DNA of 64,000 bases from an uncultured Cryptobacterium sp. GTDB lineage: Bacteria; Actinomycetota; Coriobacteriia; Coriobacteriales; Eggerthellaceae. The DNA lies in the NCBI GenBank assembly GCA_958410215.1, contig CATYOF010000001.1, forward strand, positions 124,001 to 188,000, written 5' to 3'. The position numbers and the translations under genes were made by a program. Of this stretch, positions 35,341 to 44,416 are shown piece after piece (position 1 is the first letter of the stretch; each line of letters starts with the position of its first letter). Under the pieces are notes generated by a model. The model was not told where the DNA came from, searched no databases, and saw only the letters and a list, made by a program, of their open reading frames with translations.

Positions 35341-35346
35341 ATTATA
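35341..35346 (-). promoter_or_regulatory. -10 box of tRNA-Arg
   Basis: The minus strand reads TATAAT 12 bases upstream of the tRNA 5' end. The -35 position shows only a weak match. Confidence 0.45.
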
Positions 35347-35392
35347 CGTTAAGATTGACAAGGTTAAAATTTCTGCACGAAAACCAAAGGAA

Positions 35393-36727
35393 ATGGCGGA
35401 CAGTATGACTTCTTCCCTTCGTATAACTATTGATTCTTTAGCCTATGGTCAAGCAGGCGTTGGTCGCAGTCCCGAAGGGAAAGTAGTGTTTGTACCCAAA
35501 ACAGCACCAGGTGATGTAGTAGGGGTTACGCTTACTCACGAAACTTCTTCCTATAGTGAAGGAGTGATTCAAACTATTGTTGAACCAAGTCCCCTGCGCG
35601 TTAAACCTGCCTGTCCTCATGCCGATATTTGCGGTGGATGCCCTTGGATGCATATAGCATACATCGCCCAACTTGAAGCAAAACGAGCAAATGTAGTAAG
35701 TCAGCTTTCCCGTATTGGTGGATTCAAACGCGATGAAGCAGAAAAGTTGGTGGCACCCTGCATTCCCTCAAAACGGGAAATAGGTTACCGCAACAAATTG
35801 GAATTTTCCTGCGGAAGCGATGCGCGTGGTAAGTTTGCTTTAGGTTTTCACGAACAAGGTGGCACTTTTGCTCCCATTCCCAAACAATGCCTCCTCGGCG
35901 CTCAGGGCATAGAAAAAGCACCGGGAGCTCTTCGAGGGGCTCTTGCCTACCTGCAAGGAAGTAACGATTTGGATATTTTCCGTGTAGGCATCCGACGAAG
36001 CGTTCGCACCAAAGATACCGAAGTAGCCCTGTGGACTAAGCCCTCTGCCTTTCCTCGCAAAATTGTGGCAGATACTCTTAAAAGCGCTCTCAAATGTTCA
36101 AGTATTGTGCGTGTTATTGCCGATACCGGAAAAGCCCGCAAAGTAAAGAAAGTAGAAGCGCTCTACGGAAAAGGATGCTGGAGCGAAGAGTTACTTGGCA
36201 CTACGTACCGCATCAGCGCGCCAAGCTTTTTTCAGGTAAATACTGCCCAAGCAGAAACTATGATTAAGCTCGTGCTTGAAGGACTGGAAGTTGACAAAAA
36301 GAGCATAGTAGCTGATTTATACTGCGGCGCTGGTACCTTTACCTTACCTTTGGCTAAAAAGTGCGACTTTGTATATGCAGTAGAATCAGCCGCTTCAAGT
36401 GTGCGCGATTTACGACGCAATATGGACGCAGCAAACATGACCAACATCGAAGTAATTGGCGGTGACAGCGCACGAGAACTTCCTACCCTAGGCGAATTAG
36501 ATGCGCTTATTGTTGATCCGCCTCGCGCTGGTCTGGCAAAAGGTGTGGTAGAAAGCATTGCGGCTACAGGAGCAAAACGAGTTGCCTACGTAAGCTGTGA
36601 CCCCGCTACCTGGGCACGCGATATTGCTCGTTTCAAAGGCGCAGGCTACACGCTACAAAAAGCAACACCGGTGGATCTTTTCCCGCAATCATTCCATGTA
36701 GAAACCGTCAGCATATTGCAACGGTAG
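35393..36727 (+). CDS. TrmA/RlmD-family RNA uracil-5 methyltransferase
   Basis: This SAM-dependent enzyme methylates C5 of a uridine in rRNA or tRNA. An N-terminal TRAM-like domain is followed by iron-sulfur cysteines (CPHADICGGCPW near 74-85). The catalytic domain has FFQVNTAQAE, DLYCGAGTFTLPLA, DPPRAGL and the nucleophile in YVSCDPATWARD. The first ATG at 35393 lies too close to AAAGGAA, so the ATG at 35405 is a serious alternative. Whether the target is 23S rRNA U1939 or tRNA cannot be read from sequence. It is a single gene between tRNA-Arg (divergent) and a membrane-protein gene. Confidence 0.92.
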   Translation: MADSMTSSLRITIDSLAYGQAGVGRSPEGKVVFVPKTAPGDVVGVTLTHETSSYSEGVIQTIVEPSPLRVKPACPHADICGGCPWMHIAYIAQLEAKRANVVSQLSRIGGFKRDEAEKLVAPCIPSKREIGYRNKLEFSCGSDARGKFALGFHEQGGTFAPIPKQCLLGAQGIEKAPGALRGALAYLQGSNDLDIFRVGIRRSVRTKDTEVALWTKPSAFPRKIVADTLKSALKCSSIVRVIADTGKARKVKKVEALYGKGCWSEELLGTTYRISAPSFFQVNTAQAETMIKLVLEGLEVDKKSIVADLYCGAGTFTLPLAKKCDFVYAVESAASSVRDLRRNMDAANMTNIEVIGGDSARELPTLGELDALIVDPPRAGLAKGVVESIAATGAKRVAYVSCDPATWARDIARFKGAGYTLQKATPVDLFPQSFHVETVSILQR

Positions 36728-36730
36728 CGT

Positions 36731-36764
36731 AACAAGGTTCATTCAACAAAAAGAAAACCTTGTT
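36731..36764 (+). terminator. Possible terminator of the RNA methyltransferase gene
   Basis: A nine-base stem AACAAGGTT with AACCTTGTT directly after the stop codon has a large loop and a short pyrimidine tail (CTTTCC). It is weaker than the other terminators in the window. Confidence 0.5.
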
Positions 36765-36851
36765 CTTTCCGTATCCGCCTTTATACAATGAATTCTCTAA
36801 AGGTCCTTGAACAGTACTCAAGCTATACCTATCCATTGTGAGGTGGTACCT

Positions 36852-37688
36852 ATGAATCAAGAACCACAGAACACGAATTTTCAGGGCGAACAACCCCAAA
36901 ACATTCAAAACATCAATCAAAATGTCCAGCAGAATCCTGTTCAAAACATCAATCCAGATACCCAACAACAGCCGCCTATTCAAACCGTAAATTCAAACGT
37001 TCAGCAACAGGCTACTCAAACTATTTCGCATCAACAGCCACCTGCTCCGCCTACGGGCAGCCCTTGTTATCCTGCGAATGCTTCTGTTCCTCCCATAAAT
37101 CCAACAAATTCTTTTGTTGTGTCTGAATACAGCAAAATCGGAGGAGCTTTACTTGCCTTCATTATTATGCAGGCAATTTATGCTTTCATTATGCTGGCAG
37201 GATTTCCTGATGCGTTAGAGAGTTTCCTGTACTCTATCGCAGCATTTAATAATGGGCTGGCCCCTTATTCGGCAAGCAGCATTTTAGAAGCATGCGCAAA
37301 CTTTATTGCGATAGCTACCCTTATTGCCTATTCAATTACTATCATTGCATCCCTTATTCAACTTATTACCCGCAACGTTTCCTTTTTACGCTTCTTCCAA
37401 ATCGCAGGCATCTTAGCAGCTGCGGGGAATTTTGTAGTATTCGTGCTTAAGGAAATAATCAACGTAAACTATTTGTATAACATTTCAGAGACCCTCTATT
37501 ACGGCTCTACTGTTGGTGAACATTGGGCGCTGGTTATGCTTGCCTTGTTATGGACAATCTTCTGGACGCTTTACTTTGCACGCTCCGTGCGAATTCGAAC
37601 CTTCATGAGTCCACAAAATCCCTATTCCTTAGAACAAGGAGTTCCTTATATGGAGCGCGCACTGTTCGGTAAGGGTATGAAGGGGTAA
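36852..37688 (+). CDS. Gln/Asn-rich polytopic membrane protein (DUF2569-like)
   Basis: The ATG at 36852 has GAGGTGG upstream; an earlier ATG (36807) has none. The 278-residue protein has a disordered N-terminus rich in Gln, Asn and Pro (1-110) with repeats of NINQNVQQ. After this come four membrane helices, beginning SKIGGALLAFIIMQAIYAF and ending LALLWTIFWTLYFARSVRIRT. The pattern resembles DUF2569-type membrane proteins of unknown role, but the match is only by eye. It recalls the Pro/Gln-rich anchored protein at 4993. Confidence 0.65.
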   Translation: MNQEPQNTNFQGEQPQNIQNINQNVQQNPVQNINPDTQQQPPIQTVNSNVQQQATQTISHQQPPAPPTGSPCYPANASVPPINPTNSFVVSEYSKIGGALLAFIIMQAIYAFIMLAGFPDALESFLYSIAAFNNGLAPYSASSILEACANFIAIATLIAYSITIIASLIQLITRNVSFLRFFQIAGILAAAGNFVVFVLKEIINVNYLYNISETLYYGSTVGEHWALVMLALLWTIFWTLYFARSVRIRTFMSPQNPYSLEQGVPYMERALFGKGMKG

Positions 37689-37781
37689 ACGCCTTTATGA
37701 TTCACGATGCGGTTAAATCAAAAACTATTTGTAGGTTTTAATGAAGGTTTTTACTAAAAACCGATATAGACACACGAAACC

Positions 37782-37863
37782 GAAGCGCACCTTTGAAAAG
37801 CCTATGAAGTCGTAAAAGATCACGATCTGCCCGACCGACATACACTTTTCAAAGGTGCGCTTC
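37782..37863. repeat. Palindromic element D
   Basis: A perfect 19-base inverted repeat (GAAGCGCACCTTTGAAAAG at 37782-37800 with its complement at 37845-37863) encloses a 44-base loop containing CCTATGAAG and AAAGATCACGAT, which resemble parts of element A. It lies between two convergent genes and shares a GAAGCRC..CTTTGAAA core with element B. It can end transcription from either side, though it lacks a U-tract. Confidence 0.65.
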
Positions 37864-37885
37864 AGCTTAACTCTTATCCGAGTGC

Positions 37886-38335
37886 TTAGCTACGAGCCTC
37901 TTCGACATGTCCCACAAGCTTGGCAATGCGCTCAGAATATTCAGGGTGCTCAATACCTGCTTCCGCCAGATCAATAATAGGAGCATCACTCCAAAGCATT
38001 TCAAGACGATAATAATCGCGTGCCTCCGGCTGGAAAATATCCACCACGAACGAACCGTAATCTAAAAGCTCCCATGAATGATCATTGGTCGCTTCGCGAG
38101 AAGCGGGCTTAACCCCCGCTTCTTTGCGGAGTGCTTCTTCGATATTATCCAAAATGGCTTCCACCTGAGGAGTATTAGCGCCAGTAGCAATGACAAAGTA
38201 ATCTGTTACATCCACTAAGTCGCCCACTTTAATAACCATAATATCGGTGGCTTTACGTTCATCGGCCGCACGAGCCGCAATCAAAGCACATTCACGAGAG
38301 GTCTTTTGCTGCTTAGACGCTACTGTCTCAGTCAC
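37886..38335 (-). CDS. rsfS: Ribosomal silencing factor RsfS
   Basis: RsfS binds the large ribosomal protein uL14 and blocks subunit joining in starvation. The 149-residue protein contains TDYFVIATGANTPQVEAI and DYGSFVVDIFQPEARDYYRLE, which are family signatures. It starts at GTG 38335, one base overlapping the yqeK stop, with AAGGAGAA upstream, so it is coupled to yqeK. It is last of the rplU-to-rsfS operon. Confidence 0.96.
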   Translation of the reverse strand: MTETVASKQQKTSRECALIAARAADERKATDIMVIKVGDLVDVTDYFVIATGANTPQVEAILDNIEEALRKEAGVKPASREATNDHSWELLDYGSFVVDIFQPEARDYYRLEMLWSDAPIIDLAEAGIEHPEYSERIAKLVGHVEEARS

Positions 38336-39057
38336 TATTTGTTCTCCTTTTTCTTGCGAGCCTGGCTATACCAGTTCCACACGACAACCGAATCTTTCGT
38401 AATTGGTTTTTCTGCATGAACTAAATATGCCATGCTTTCTTTTAAAACTCCAAAGAATAATTCTTCTAGGGTAATATCACCTATTTGTTTGTATAGCTGC
38501 TTATAGACAGATACTTCATGGGTTGGTTCTACCTTATCTGCTACAAAGACAATCATATCCAGAGGGCTCATATCGGGAGCGCCTACGGTATGACGTGCGA
38601 TAGCAGAATAAAGCTCTTCTCCAAACTGGGGCGCTTCTTCCGCTAACACCGCTGCAGCCGTCATGCCATGCAACACCCAAGGAGTAGATTCAACTACTTC
38701 TTGGTCAACTTCAATACCATAGTGTTTAACACGATCCGCTAAACGCTTAGGTGATAGTGCCTTATCCCAGTCATGAAGCAAACCAGCCATGCGTGCCACA
38801 TGGGGATCATAACCGTAAACACGAGCAATTTTGCGAGCGGTCTTAGCAACCGACAAACTATGTACATAGCGCGCCGGATCAACGCGTTGCATCAATAAGC
38901 CCTTCATGTACTTATACGAAGTAGAACCAAAAGGTTTGTTTTCGTTAAGTCCGGTAATTTCAGTGGGCTGATAAGCAAACTCTGAAAGTTCTGCAGCTGT
39001 TGGTTCTCGCAGCTCTCTTTGCTTTTTCTTGTCGTTATTGGCATGGTTTTTAGCCAT
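38335..39057 (-). CDS. yqeK: HD-domain Ap4A hydrolase YqeK
   Basis: YqeK splits diadenosine tetraphosphate into ADP. The ATG at 39057 has GAGGAGG upstream and lies inside the end of nadD (8-base overlap). The 240-residue protein has YVHSLSVAKTARKIA and the metal-binding HD pair AGLLHDWDKAL, then RHTVGAPDMSPLDMIVFVADKVEP. The first 40 residues, rich in Lys, Asp and Asn, are an unusual N-terminal extension. The position between nadD and rsfS is standard. Confidence 0.92.
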   Translation of the reverse strand: MAKNHANNDKKKQRELREPTAAELSEFAYQPTEITGLNENKPFGSTSYKYMKGLLMQRVDPARYVHSLSVAKTARKIARVYGYDPHVARMAGLLHDWDKALSPKRLADRVKHYGIEVDQEVVESTPWVLHGMTAAAVLAEEAPQFGEELYSAIARHTVGAPDMSPLDMIVFVADKVEPTHEVSVYKQLYKQIGDITLEELFFGVLKESMAYLVHAEKPITKDSVVVWNWYSQARKKKENK

Positions 39058-39772
39058 GAACAGCCTCCTCATTCGTGTAAAGCTTATGTTCCATTACATG
39101 ATCCACAACCACTTGAGGAGTTAGATAACGAATAGAACGTCCTGATTCTAGACGATTACGAAGCTCACTGGATGAAATTGCCAGAGCTTCAATTGTTAAA
39201 AATGAAATATCAATTCCCGGAGCACTTTTCTTGATGGCCTCACGACGTTCTTCAGAAAGTTCATATCCTGGCCGATCAACTGCCACAAAACGGGCTAAAG
39301 TACCCATTTCATCAGAATCTTTCCACTTTGAAACACTGGCTATTGCATCGGCACCCGCGATAAAAAACAATTCCACATTTTCAGGATAATGAGCACGGAG
39401 CGTTCGAAGCGTATCAATAGTATAGGTATCCCCCTCACGTGCTACCTCTATGGCGCTTACATCAAAAAAGGGGTTATCTGCAATGGCGCCGCGACACATA
39501 GCAAGGCGCTGCTGTCCAGAAGCAATTTTTTTTCCGCGCTTAAACACGGGCTGCCCGGTTGGAATAAAAATAATAGCATGAAGTTTAAAATCTTCACGCA
39601 CCTGTTCAGCGCAGACTAAATGACCATTGTGTATAGGGTCAAAGGTGCCACCCATAATGCCAATACGACGACGAGCCCCATTTCGCCCTAAATTGTCAAA
39701 TCGCTCACAGATAACTGGCTCTGGAGTATTGCGTGCCTTACGAACCGCCTCTATGACATCAATTGCACTCAT
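39050..39772 (-). CDS. nadD: Nicotinate-nucleotide adenylyltransferase
   Basis: NadD makes deamido-NAD from nicotinate mononucleotide. The core begins RIGIMGGTFDPIHNGHLVCAEQ, with the nucleotide-binding GGTFDPIHNGH, and has SSSELRNRLESGRSIRYL near the end. The annotated start gives about 35 extra residues before the core; no internal start has a better ribosome site that I can see. It lies three bases after proA and overlaps yqeK. Confidence 0.95.
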   Translation of the reverse strand: MSAIDVIEAVRKARNTPEPVICERFDNLGRNGARRRIGIMGGTFDPIHNGHLVCAEQVREDFKLHAIIFIPTGQPVFKRGKKIASGQQRLAMCRGAIADNPFFDVSAIEVAREGDTYTIDTLRTLRAHYPENVELFFIAGADAIASVSKWKDSDEMGTLARFVAVDRPGYELSEERREAIKKSAPGIDISFLTIEALAISSSELRNRLESGRSIRYLTPQVVVDHVMEHKLYTNEEAVHG

Positions 39773-39775
39773 AGC

Positions 39776-41065
39776 CTACGATCTCACCTGACCTGTACCA
39801 TCAATCAAGTATTTCGAAGAAGTAAGTGCATCCAAGGCAAATGGTCCACGCACGTGAAGCTTCTGCGTAGAAATACCAATTTCCGCACCAAGACCAAATT
39901 CCCCACCATCAGTAAAACGAGTTGAAGCATTCACGTACACAGCGGCCGCATCGATCAGCTTTTGGAAGCGCTTACCCACTTCAGGAGTTTCGGTAATAAT
40001 GCACTCCGAATGACCGGTACCATAGCGATTAATATGCGCAATAGCTTCATCCACACCACCAGTAAGCACCTTCACGCTTATTTCTAAGCCTAAATATTCA
40101 CGTCCCCAGTCGTCTTCGGTAGCATCTACAAAATGATCTAGCACACAACTTGTACCGTTCGTCTTATCCGCCAGTACAGCACATTCGCGCGTTAGAGCAT
40201 CGCCATGAATGGTAACGCCTGCTTGTGCAAGCTGGGTAAGCATCTCTGGGAGAAAATCACGCGCAATAGATTCATCCACCAAAAGCGATTCTTCAGCATT
40301 GCACACGCCAGGACGCTGCGTTTTTGCATTCATAATAATGGCGCGCGCATGTTCTAAATTACCTGTTTCGTGTACGTATACATGACAGTTGCCCGTGCCG
40401 GTTTCAATGACGGGCACCTTTGCTTGTTCCACACAATGTTGAATAAGACCTGCTCCCCCACGAGGAATAAGAACATCCACGATACCATGCAGCGACAAAA
40501 GTTCATCAGTTTCAGCACGATCAGTGGATTGAATAGCAACAATGCAGTCCGCCGGAAGACCAACTTCTTCTACGGCACCGCGCAGAATTTCTGCGATAGC
40601 CGTGTTGGAATGAACCGCAAGCGAACCTCCGCGAAGCACCGCCGCATTGCCTGACTTGATGCAAATACCCGCCGCATCCGCTGTTACATTAGGCCGTGCT
40701 TCATACACCATGGCAACCACCCCTAAAGGTACGGAAACACGACGCAAAGCCAAGCCGTTATACAGTGTTCGCTCTTCCAAAACTCTATCAAGTGGGTCAC
40801 GCAGATCGGCAAGTGCCTCTAGGGCTGAAGCCATACTCTCAATACGATCAGCATTGAGCATCAAACGATCAATAAGCGAATCCTTGGTGTGTTTCGCACG
40901 AGCAGCTTCGCAATCCTTTTCATTTGCCTCAAGGATACGATCAGCCTCACTACGAAGCGCTGCTGCCATAGAAAAGAGTGCCTTGTTTCGTAGCTCATTT
41001 GATGCCTGCGCCAAAACAGGAGTAACCTTACGAGCCCTTAGCGCAGCACGTTTTGCCTCACTCAT
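39776..41065 (-). CDS. proA: Gamma-glutamyl phosphate reductase
   Basis: ProA reduces glutamyl phosphate to glutamate semialdehyde in proline synthesis. The 429-residue protein has MVYEARPNVTADAAGIC and the catalytic cysteine in QRPGVCNAEESLL. It overlaps proB by four bases (ATGA), so the two enzymes of the pathway are coupled. proC is not in the window. Confidence 0.97.
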   Translation of the reverse strand: MSEAKRAALRARKVTPVLAQASNELRNKALFSMAAALRSEADRILEANEKDCEAARAKHTKDSLIDRLMLNADRIESMASALEALADLRDPLDRVLEERTLYNGLALRRVSVPLGVVAMVYEARPNVTADAAGICIKSGNAAVLRGGSLAVHSNTAIAEILRGAVEEVGLPADCIVAIQSTDRAETDELLSLHGIVDVLIPRGGAGLIQHCVEQAKVPVIETGTGNCHVYVHETGNLEHARAIIMNAKTQRPGVCNAEESLLVDESIARDFLPEMLTQLAQAGVTIHGDALTRECAVLADKTNGTSCVLDHFVDATEDDWGREYLGLEISVKVLTGGVDEAIAHINRYGTGHSECIITETPEVGKRFQKLIDAAAVYVNASTRFTDGGEFGLGAEIGISTQKLHVRGPFALDALTSSKYLIDGTGQVRS

Positions 41066-42186
41066 TCGAACACCACCAATTCGTCTCGGTGAACTGCCGG
41101 CTTAGAATTTAAGTGCTCCAGCAGTTCGTTGCCCTTCAGTTCATCTTGACTACGCCCACGCGCCAAGCTCATTTCGGCATAGGGAGCTCCCGCACGTCCA
41201 CGTGCAAAAAGATACCCCTCAGTATCTTTAATATCCACAATATCGCCCTGAGTAAAATCTCCTTCAACTGATACTATTCCCACCGGAAGAAGAGAAGATC
41301 CTCGCTCCACCAAGGCTCGTTTTGCTCCTTGATCAACCTCGATAACCCCTTTAGCTGAATCGCCTAGCGCAATCCACAATTTACGTGGAGTAATGTCGTG
41401 AGGAACCTTTTGAGCAACAAAACGGGTGCCCACTGCTTCCCCTGCAACTATACGAGGCAAGGCCTGCGGTTCCTTACCATGACAAATTACCATCGTGATT
41501 CCTGCAACCATAAGCACACGCGCTGCACGTATTTTGGTAATCATGCCGCCACTACCCACTTTAGAAGTAGCGCCTCCCGCAGTTGCCATAAGCTCACGCG
41601 TTATATGAGTAACCTCAGGCACCAACGTAGCGGTTGGGTCAAGGGAGGGATTGGCAGTAAATAGCCCTTCGATATCAGAAAAAATAACGCATAAATCTGC
41701 TTGGATTAAACAGGAAACCAACGCAGCCAACGTATCGTTATCGCCAAAACGAATTTGTTCAACGGACACCGTATCATTTTCATTGATGATAGGAACAACG
41801 TTAAAGTCCAACAAACGTTCAAGCGTATCGCGCGCATGAAGATACGCATTGCGATTTGCTGTGCTGTGGCGAGTTATTAAAACACACGACGTTAGAATGT
41901 CGTATTTTGAAAAAGCTTGCGCATACGTTGCCATTAACGCATTTTGTCCCACCGATGCTGCTGCTTGCAATGAAGGCATGTCACTGGGACGCTTGGTTAT
42001 ACCGAGCGCTTCAAGCCCGCAGGCAATGGCAGCACTTGACACAATTAACGGACTCCACCCCGCGACACGCAAAGCATGAACTTGAGCTGCAAGACCTTCG
42101 AAGTAACCCCGATCAAGCCTGCCTTGCTTATCAACGAGCGTTGAAGAACCAATTTTGATAACTATGACTCGTCTGCCATTTCGCAT
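41062..42186 (-). CDS. proB: Glutamate 5-kinase with PUA domain
   Basis: ProB is the first, feedback-controlled enzyme of proline synthesis. The 374-residue protein has the kinase core (VIVKIGSSTLVD near 6-17, VPIINENDTVS, and GTGGMITKIRAA-like KVGSGGMITKIRAAR). A C-terminal PUA domain starts near 282. It starts three bases after obg and overlaps proA. Confidence 0.97.
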   Translation of the reverse strand: MRNGRRVIVIKIGSSTLVDKQGRLDRGYFEGLAAQVHALRVAGWSPLIVSSAAIACGLEALGITKRPSDMPSLQAAASVGQNALMATYAQAFSKYDILTSCVLITRHSTANRNAYLHARDTLERLLDFNVVPIINENDTVSVEQIRFGDNDTLAALVSCLIQADLCVIFSDIEGLFTANPSLDPTATLVPEVTHITRELMATAGGATSKVGSGGMITKIRAARVLMVAGITMVICHGKEPQALPRIVAGEAVGTRFVAQKVPHDITPRKLWIALGDSAKGVIEVDQGAKRALVERGSSLLPVGIVSVEGDFTQGDIVDIKDTEGYLFARGRAGAPYAEMSLARGRSQDELKGNELLEHLNSKPAVHRDELVVFE

Positions 42187-42189
42187 GAA

Positions 42190-43587
42190 CTAAATATCCA
42201 ATCCGCTATATATGTCTTCCTCACGCATTCGTGCAGATTCAAATTCAAATTCATATCCCAAGATGCGAATTTCATCGCCATCACGTGCACCTGCTTCTTC
42301 GAGTGCTTGATCAAGCTTTAAGCGCTTAAAGCGGTGTTGCAAGAAGGTAATAGCTTCATCGTTTTCCCAGTCAGTCTGAATAACCATACGCTCAATCTGC
42401 TTGCCCGTAACACGAAATACCCCTTCGGAAAGCTGAGTAATTTCAAATCGCTTATCGCGCTCATCGCGACGATGTTGCCAAATTTGGTCGAAGTGTTCTT
42501 TTCCTTCCTGGGCACGACGTGCTTCCTCGCGAAGCTCTGCAACACGGGAGCCACACACACGCATAAGGATTTCTATACCCTCACCCGTTACTGCACTGGT
42601 GCAGTACAGTTTTGGATCCAGGGGGCTTTTTTCGAATTCGTTACCGCCAACACGAGCCAAAGAATCGCTACGTACTTCTTCCGCTAAACGTTCGGCAGCC
42701 TCTTTTGCGCCAGGTGCGTCAATCTTGTTACCTACTACGATACAGGGACGCTCAGCCAATTCAGGAGCATATAACTTCAGTTCGTTATTGATGATGCGAT
42801 AATCCTCTACCGGATCGCGACCTTCATAGCCACCCGTAAGATCAACTACATGCACAATAAGGGCGCTGCGTTCGATATGACGCAAAAATTCATGCCCCAA
42901 ACCCTTACCTTCATGAGCGCCTTCAATTAAGCCAGGAACGTCTGCTACTACATAATTATAGGTGTCAATTTTTACCACACCTAAGTTAGGAACTAACGTA
43001 GTGAAAGGATAGTCGGCAATTTTAGGTTTTGCGGCCGATATACGCGAAATAAGGGACGATTTACCCGCAGAAGGAACCCCCACTAAGGCAGCATCGGCCA
43101 TCAGTTTCATTTCTAGTTCTATCCAACACTCTTCCGCAGGCACGCCAAGTTCTGCAAAAGCAGGTGCACGACGCGTAGGTGTAACAAAATGTGTGTTACC
43201 GCGACCGCCAATACCACCACGAGCCACAATAATCTGTTCGCCGTCATGGGTAAGGTCAGCAATTATTTCGCCCGTTTCCTTGGTTTCTTCATTGTATTCA
43301 CGCACCAAGGTACCCACAGGAACCTTCAGGATAAGGTCTTCCCCGTTGGCACCGTTCATTTTTGAACCTTTACCATGGGTACCGCGGGTGGCTTTGAAAT
43401 GATGTTTAAAGCGATAATCAATCAGCGAAGAAACACGCATGTCTGCCTTGAGGATTACATCCCCGCCTTTACCGCCATCGCCGCCGTCAGGGCCACCTTT
43501 AGGCACATGAGCCTCACGACGAAAAGACATGCAGCCTGCTCCGCCATCGCCAGCTTTAACAAATATGCGAACTTTATCTGTAAACAT
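42190..43587 (-). CDS. obg: Essential GTPase Obg/CgtA
   Basis: Obg binds GTP and helps mature the large ribosomal subunit. The N-terminal glycine-rich Obg domain (1-160) includes FVKAGDGGAGCMSFRREA and GGDGGKGGDV. The GTPase domain has GVPSAGKSSLIS near 170 and NKID. The C-terminal OCT domain (about 375-455) contains VIQTDWENDEAITFLQHR. The length of 465 residues is normal for an actinobacterial form. A terminator-like hairpin separates it from rpmA. Confidence 0.97.
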   Translation of the reverse strand: MFTDKVRIFVKAGDGGAGCMSFRREAHVPKGGPDGGDGGKGGDVILKADMRVSSLIDYRFKHHFKATRGTHGKGSKMNGANGEDLILKVPVGTLVREYNEETKETGEIIADLTHDGEQIIVARGGIGGRGNTHFVTPTRRAPAFAELGVPAEECWIELEMKLMADAALVGVPSAGKSSLISRISAAKPKIADYPFTTLVPNLGVVKIDTYNYVVADVPGLIEGAHEGKGLGHEFLRHIERSALIVHVVDLTGGYEGRDPVEDYRIINNELKLYAPELAERPCIVVGNKIDAPGAKEAAERLAEEVRSDSLARVGGNEFEKSPLDPKLYCTSAVTGEGIEILMRVCGSRVAELREEARRAQEGKEHFDQIWQHRRDERDKRFEITQLSEGVFRVTGKQIERMVIQTDWENDEAITFLQHRFKRLKLDQALEEAGARDGDEIRILGYEFEFESARMREEDIYSGLDI

Positions 43588-43607
43588 AGTATGTCCGATT
43601 CTAAACG

Positions 43608-43635
43608 AAAAGCCCCCTGCAGCGCAGAGGGCTTT
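43608..43635 (-). terminator. Hairpin between rpmA and obg
   Basis: On the minus strand AAAGCCCTCTGC pairs with GCAGGGGGCTTT with one mismatch, then TTCGTTT. It would lower transcription into obg and the proline genes, so the two ribosomal proteins can be made at a higher level. Confidence 0.7.
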
Positions 43636-43663
43636 GAAATTAAAAGGTAAAGTAAACTATTAT

Positions 43664-43915
43664 TTACGCCTCAGGACGAACATGAACCTTACGGCGTGCG
43701 CCCTTGGTGTATTCAACGCGACCTTCGCACAAAGCGAACAGGGTGTCGTCCTTACCACGACCTACATTCTCACCGGGGTGGAAGTGGGTACCACGCTGAC
43801 GAACCAAAATGTTGCCCGCACCAACGAGTTCACCGGCAAAGCGCTTGCAACCAAGGCGCTTGGACTGGGAATCGCGACCGTTGCGGATGGAACCTTGACC
43901 TTTCTTGTGTGCCAT
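43664..43915 (-). CDS. rpmA: 50S ribosomal protein L27
   Basis: The 83-residue protein reads MAHKKGQGSIRNGRDSQSK and GAGNILVRQRGTHFHPGENV, the standard bL27. It begins with Ala after Met and lacks the cleaved N-terminal extension seen in firmicutes. It follows rplU by 18 bases. Confidence 0.98.
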   Translation of the reverse strand: MAHKKGQGSIRNGRDSQSKRLGCKRFAGELVGAGNILVRQRGTHFHPGENVGRGKDDTLFALCEGRVEYTKGARRKVHVRPEA

Positions 43916-43933
43916 GTATATTCCCTCCTTTGC

Positions 43934-44251
43934 TTACGCTTGCTCGGAACCTACAGCGCAAATCTGAATACGGGTCAGGTTCTGACGATGACCGCGCATC
44001 TTCTTGTAGTTCTTGCGCTTCTTGAACTTAAATACGAGCTGCTTTTCACCCTTGAACTGCTCTACAACCTTAGCCTCAACCTTGGTCTTTGCAGCCTCTG
44101 CAGGATCAGCAACAACATTCTTGCCATCTACGATAGCAATAGCATCCAAAGCTACGGTGCTGCCTACTTCAGCGTCGAGCTTCTCAACGTTAAGAAAATC
44201 ACCAGCGGCCACTTTGTACTGCTTGCCGCCCGTTTTAATAATAGCGTACAT
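43934..44251 (-). CDS. rplU: 50S ribosomal protein L21
   Basis: The 105-residue protein begins MYAIIKTGGKQYKVAAGD and contains KFKKRKNYKKMRGHRQ, both typical of bL21. The ATG follows AGGAGA. It is the first gene of the long operon down to rsfS and has a strong promoter 39-67 bases upstream. Confidence 0.98.
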   Translation of the reverse strand: MYAIIKTGGKQYKVAAGDFLNVEKLDAEVGSTVALDAIAIVDGKNVVADPAEAAKTKVEAKVVEQFKGEKQLVFKFKKRKNYKKMRGHRQNLTRIQICAVGSEQA

Positions 44252-44289
44252 GAATAATCTCCTATAAAAATGCCAAAACGCAAGGCGTT

Positions 44290-44318
44290 ATCTTATCAGC
44301 CAGCGTGGACGGTGTCAA
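44290..44318 (-). promoter_or_regulatory. Promoter of the rplU operon
   Basis: The minus strand has TTGACA, a spacer of exactly 17 bases and TAAGAT. The leader to rplU is about 35 bases, too short for a large regulatory RNA. Confidence 0.82.
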
Positions 44319-44416
44319 CGTAAAACCTTGAATTTTCACAAAGATCTACATGACCACTAACTGATACCTTATATACCGAGAGTCGACCGTATATATTAGC
44401 ACGTTTACACTCAAAT

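Noticed and set aside
43529..44257. Open frame of 242 codons on the plus strand
   Set aside because: It is antisense to rplU, rpmA and the start of obg, which are certain genes; the translation is low in information and matches nothing.
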